This document shows, piece by piece, positions 62,301 through 64,000 of a stretch of DNA of 64,000 nt (positions are counted from its first letter, which is position 1; every line of letters starts with the position of its first letter). This DNA is from an uncultured Prevotellaceae bacterium (GTDB lineage: Bacteria; Bacteroidota; Bacteroidia; Bacteroidales; Muribaculaceae), in contig ONOU01000002.1 in assembly GCA_900319525.1 (NCBI GenBank), positions 124,001 through 188,000 of the forward strand, written 5' to 3'. The notes beneath the pieces are model-generated. The model ran no database searches, had not been told where the DNA came from, and was given only the letters and a program-made list of their open reading frames with translations. Both the position numbers and the translations under genes were made by a program.

Positions 62301-62648
62301 GACATCACCAACGTGCGCATCGACAAGGAGGGCAAGCTGCCTCGTGCCTCGATTATGGACCCGAACGACAACGACCGCATCAGCGACCGTTACATCGAGG
62401 ACGGCAGCTACATCCGCCTGAAGAACATCACTCTGGGTTACACGTTCCCCAAGCACCTCGTGGGCAAGCTTGGTCTTGAGACCCTGCGTCTGCAGGTGAA
62501 CATCCAGAACCTGCTCACCATTACTGGTTATGACGGCTATGATCCCGAAATCGGTGCCAGCACGGCATCTAACCATGTGATGGGCCTTGACAACGGCCGC
62601 TATCCGTCGCCCACGACCTATAGCTTTGGCGTTAATGTTACTTTCTGA
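59364..62648 (+). CDS. SusC-family TonB-linked outer membrane protein of the mannan locus
   Basis: TonB-dependent oligosaccharide importer of 1094 residues. Signal peptide ends at AFAAS (about 29). Carboxypeptidase-D regulatory-like domain (about 45-125, ITGVVSDAMGPVIGASVV), TonB-box-like DEVVVVGYGTMKKSDISGS, plug (about 130-270, with VRGTATINANAEPLYVIDG and ILKDASATAIYGAQGANGVV), and a barrel ending YSFGVNVTF. Differs clearly from the first SusC (7647), being of the glycan type. Divergent from the mannan operon, 436 bp apart, so it is expected to import mannan oligosaccharides. Confidence 0.95.
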   Translation: MNFNYCKQSMIAVFCSLAMLSVAPQAFAASSGGVDAPQQSAQQTKRITGVVSDAMGPVIGASVVVKGTTNGTSTDFDGRFSLNVSPGQTLVVTSVGYLAKEVKVGQQNDYEIFIEEDQKLLDEVVVVGYGTMKKSDISGSSVSLGEKAVKGSIITSLDQSLQGRAAGVTAVQTSGAPGSSSSIRVRGTATINANAEPLYVIDGVIVQGGGSSGADFGLGDALGNGSVSTISPLSTIDPADIVSMEILKDASATAIYGAQGANGVVLITTKHGKAGEAKFSYNGMVAMNRQTKRLDMMNLREFGTFYNNLVQQGETQANAYYSDPSILGKGTNWQDAVFRTAIQHSHQISAQGGTDKIQYYVSGSYMSQEGTIIGSKFDRFSFRTNLDAQLNSWLKLGLNATFSNTNDNLKLADSDEGIINYSLTTVPSIPIYNVDGSYSSISQEGYTNPNPVALAMLDEILLNRKKLTGNIFFEVNPNFLKDIVWHAELGYDISSSKGEQWEPTVNLGTWNRTTNSSSVQKNSSTFWQLKNYLTYSKVFADRHNLTAMLGQECWESKYDYSSVANTLLPSDEVHNPKLGQGSPQINYGFGSSSMASFFTRWTYSYDNRYNATYTYRYDGSSNFGPSNRWAGFHSLAGSWRFTNEKFMENVNWLTNGKLRLGWGQTGNSNIGGYLWGTTIAMIKSSLGTAYKPQNLPNESVKWEKQEQFNVGLDLGFLYDRISLVVDWYRKESKDMLMNLQLPSYMGTSGNASSALTAPMGNYGHIRNTGLEITLSTHPIVGAFEWDSEAQISFNKNKLIALDGTDNAQIVGYGQWTDVVSVSNVGESLFNFYGYKTDGVYTSLEDIQTSPKAEKYPSNGVFSKNTTVWVGDVKYKDMNDDGIIDENDRTNIGSPLPKFTFGWTNTFRYKNFDLSIFINGSYGNKVFNYMKMKLTHMNSTWTNQLVDVLDCTTLAPIDPNKDYSAGVDRGDGQLVWNWYDDITNVRIDKEGKLPRASIMDPNDNDRISDRYIEDGSYIRLKNITLGYTFPKHLVGKLGLETLRLQVNIQNLLTITGYDGYDPEIGASTASNHVMGLDNGRYPSPTTYSFGVNVTF

Positions 62649-62690
62649 CATTCATGGTTAACGGTTTAAATATTCAAAGGATTTAAAGTT

Positions 62691-64000
62691 ATGAAACTAT
62701 TCAAGATTAAATATATCATTGCTCTGGCACTGGTTGCGCTGACCATGACATCGTGTGAGGACTTCCTCGATCGACCCAATGAGGACAGCTACAACGCAGG
62801 GAACTACTACAAGACCGACGAGCAGTGCATCGCAGGCGTCAACTACCTGTACAACTCTCCCTGGTATGACTACCAGCGTGGTTTCTATAAAGTGGGTGAG
62901 GGCCTTTCGGGCAACCTTTATGAGGGCAATTCGCCTTACTGTGAGTTCACCCTGAACGGTACCGACCAGTACTTGGTGAACATGGCTTACTCGCTGTGGG
63001 CCGTTATCGGTCACTCGAGCACCGTCTATAACTACATTAACGCCAGCAACGGTCCTTCCCAGGCTGTTAAGGACCAGACGATGGGCGAGTGCCTCGTTTG
63101 GAAGGCCATGGCCTATTTCTATCTGGTTCGCTCATTCGGTGAGGTGCCCATCGTGCACAACAACACCGAGGATCTTGAAACTTCCTACAATACCAAGGAG
63201 AAGGTTTGGCGTTCAGACGTGTATGAGTACATCATCATGACGCTCGAAAAAGCCCGTGAACTCCTTGCTGGTATCAAGACGCCCACCAACGGCCGTGTAG
63301 ATTATTATTCAGCAACTGGTCTGCTGGCCAAGGTTTACTGGATGAAAGCCGGCATCAGCGGCACCATCAATGGTGACGACATGGCCAAGGCTGCCCAGTA
63401 TGCCAAGGAAGTGATTGACGACAGCGGTCGCACGCTTATGGAGAACTATGAGGACATCTTCCGCGGTCACAACAACAATTGCTCTGAGAGCCTTATCGCT
63501 TGGCGTTGGACTGCCGACGGCAACGTTTGGACCGCTCAGAACTCGCTCGAGAGTGACCTGGGTCTGACCGGCTTCGAGGGCTACAGTGCCACTTGGGGCG
63601 ACTGGACCTGTCCTTCGGTTGACCTGCAGGAAGCCTTTGGCATCAAGCTGCTGGAGAACAACCCTGACATGTGGCTCAACAACGTTGACAGCCGCCTGAA
63701 GGCTACCATGATGCTGCCCGGTTACACCTATTCCTACTTCTGGCGTGATCATGAGATCGACAGCACTACCCATGAGATGGGCTTCGATTATCTGAAGTTT
63801 ATGTTCGACACCAAGTATAACAAGTCGGCTGGTGGCCAGCTCAATTCGGGTACCGGTTCCAACTGTGTGAAGCACCTGTATGGCAACACTGCCGACCACA
63901 TGGCTGAGTTCGGACATTCTGATGCCCGCATGGCCAGCTCGCTGTCGACCCACCTGCTGCGTCTTGCCGATGTTTATCTGATTTATGCCGAGGCCATGAT
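62691..64000 (+). CDS. SusD-family glycan-binding lipoprotein (cut by window edge)
   Basis: Surface lid protein for the SusC encoded 42 bp upstream. The visible 436 residues begin MKLFKIKYIIALALVALTMT with lipobox SC, then EDFLDRPNEDSYN. SusD helices follow: TMGECLVWKAMAYFYLVRSF near 125-144 and GRVDYYSATGLLAKVYWMKA near 200. Aromatic residues are frequent (for example AWRWTADGNVWTAQN), fitting glycan binding. The C-terminal part, including the RLADVYLIYAEAM helix, is just reached before the edge. Confidence 0.93.
   Translation, partial: MKLFKIKYIIALALVALTMTSCEDFLDRPNEDSYNAGNYYKTDEQCIAGVNYLYNSPWYDYQRGFYKVGEGLSGNLYEGNSPYCEFTLNGTDQYLVNMAYSLWAVIGHSSTVYNYINASNGPSQAVKDQTMGECLVWKAMAYFYLVRSFGEVPIVHNNTEDLETSYNTKEKVWRSDVYEYIIMTLEKARELLAGIKTPTNGRVDYYSATGLLAKVYWMKAGISGTINGDDMAKAAQYAKEVIDDSGRTLMENYEDIFRGHNNNCSESLIAWRWTADGNVWTAQNSLESDLGLTGFEGYSATWGDWTCPSVDLQEAFGIKLLENNPDMWLNNVDSRLKATMMLPGYTYSYFWRDHEIDSTTHEMGFDYLKFMFDTKYNKSAGGQLNSGTGSNCVKHLYGNTADHMAEFGHSDARMASSLSTHLLRLADVYLIYAEAM

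Noticed and set aside
61620-62651. Long minus-strand frame opposite the end of the second SusC
   Set aside because: Valine/His-rich shadow of a conserved barrel region; no start context or motif.

Overview
The window is a piece of a Bacteroidales chromosome. Three things show this: paired SusC/SusD outer-membrane transporters, promoters of the Bacteroidetes type (TTTG or TTG, 19-20 bp, then TAnnTTTG, often followed by C), and many secreted lipoproteins. The long dockerin-tagged secreted proteins would suit a gut or rumen Muribaculaceae/Prevotellaceae-like species, but the genus cannot be fixed from the sequence alone.

Layout. 1-7100 is housekeeping on the minus strand: folD (cut by the window edge), priA, a glycosyltransferase, an initiator tRNA-Met with its own promoter and terminator, class I fumarase and an RluA-type pseudouridine synthase. 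7400-17570 is a plus-strand import operon: SusC, SusD, a lipoprotein of the import-associated metallohydrolase type whose HExxH motif is destroyed, a DUF4302 lipoprotein and a secreted protein ending in a dockerin. 17600-21040 holds a TIGR04076 protein, EngB and a GH2 glycosidase whose start overlaps the engB stop. 21050-25450 holds an S41 peptidase, an ATP-grasp-like protein, an M15 peptidase and MsrA. 25600-31360 is a run of plus-strand genes: DUF2520 oxidoreductase, Maf, two paralogous secreted proteins of unknown function, and a three-gene ABC importer for an iron complex or cobalamin. 31600-37150 holds a small double-psi-barrel-like secreted protein, two tandem S41/PDZ proteases downstream of a dCMP deaminase, and an OmpA-like lipoprotein. 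37600-40280 looks like the replication remnant of a mobile element (RepA-like ATPase, a 52-bp palindrome, DUF6371 primase-like protein, then a short broken ORF under a strong promoter). 40330-47610 holds a second GH2, two BspA-like repeat proteins that share modules and end in dockerins, and an aldo/keto reductase.

47790-64000 is a polysaccharide utilisation locus for mannan, probably galacto(gluco)mannan. Seven minus-strand genes (CE7 esterase, GH130 phosphorylase, GPH-type sugar symporter, AGE-family 2-epimerase, GH94 phosphorylase, GH36 alpha-galactosidase, GH26 mannanase) diverge from a SusC/SusD pair. The inferred flow is outer-membrane import of oligosaccharides, removal of acetyl and galactosyl groups and cutting to mannobiose in the periplasm, uptake by the symporter, epimerisation to mannosyl-glucose, and phosphorolysis to mannose 1-phosphate plus glucose. 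GH94 would handle cellobiose-type products in parallel.

Spacers carry several kinds of short repeats: period-7 repeats at four places, a period-8 repeat, a period-9 TCTAGA repeat, and hairpin-rich extragenic elements. Most coding regions are ordinary. The most unusual items are the degenerate metallohydrolase, the GH94 plus GH130 combination, the dockerin tails, the repeat-rich spacers, and several genes whose start codons lie 4-7 nt after the -7 box, implying leaderless mRNAs.
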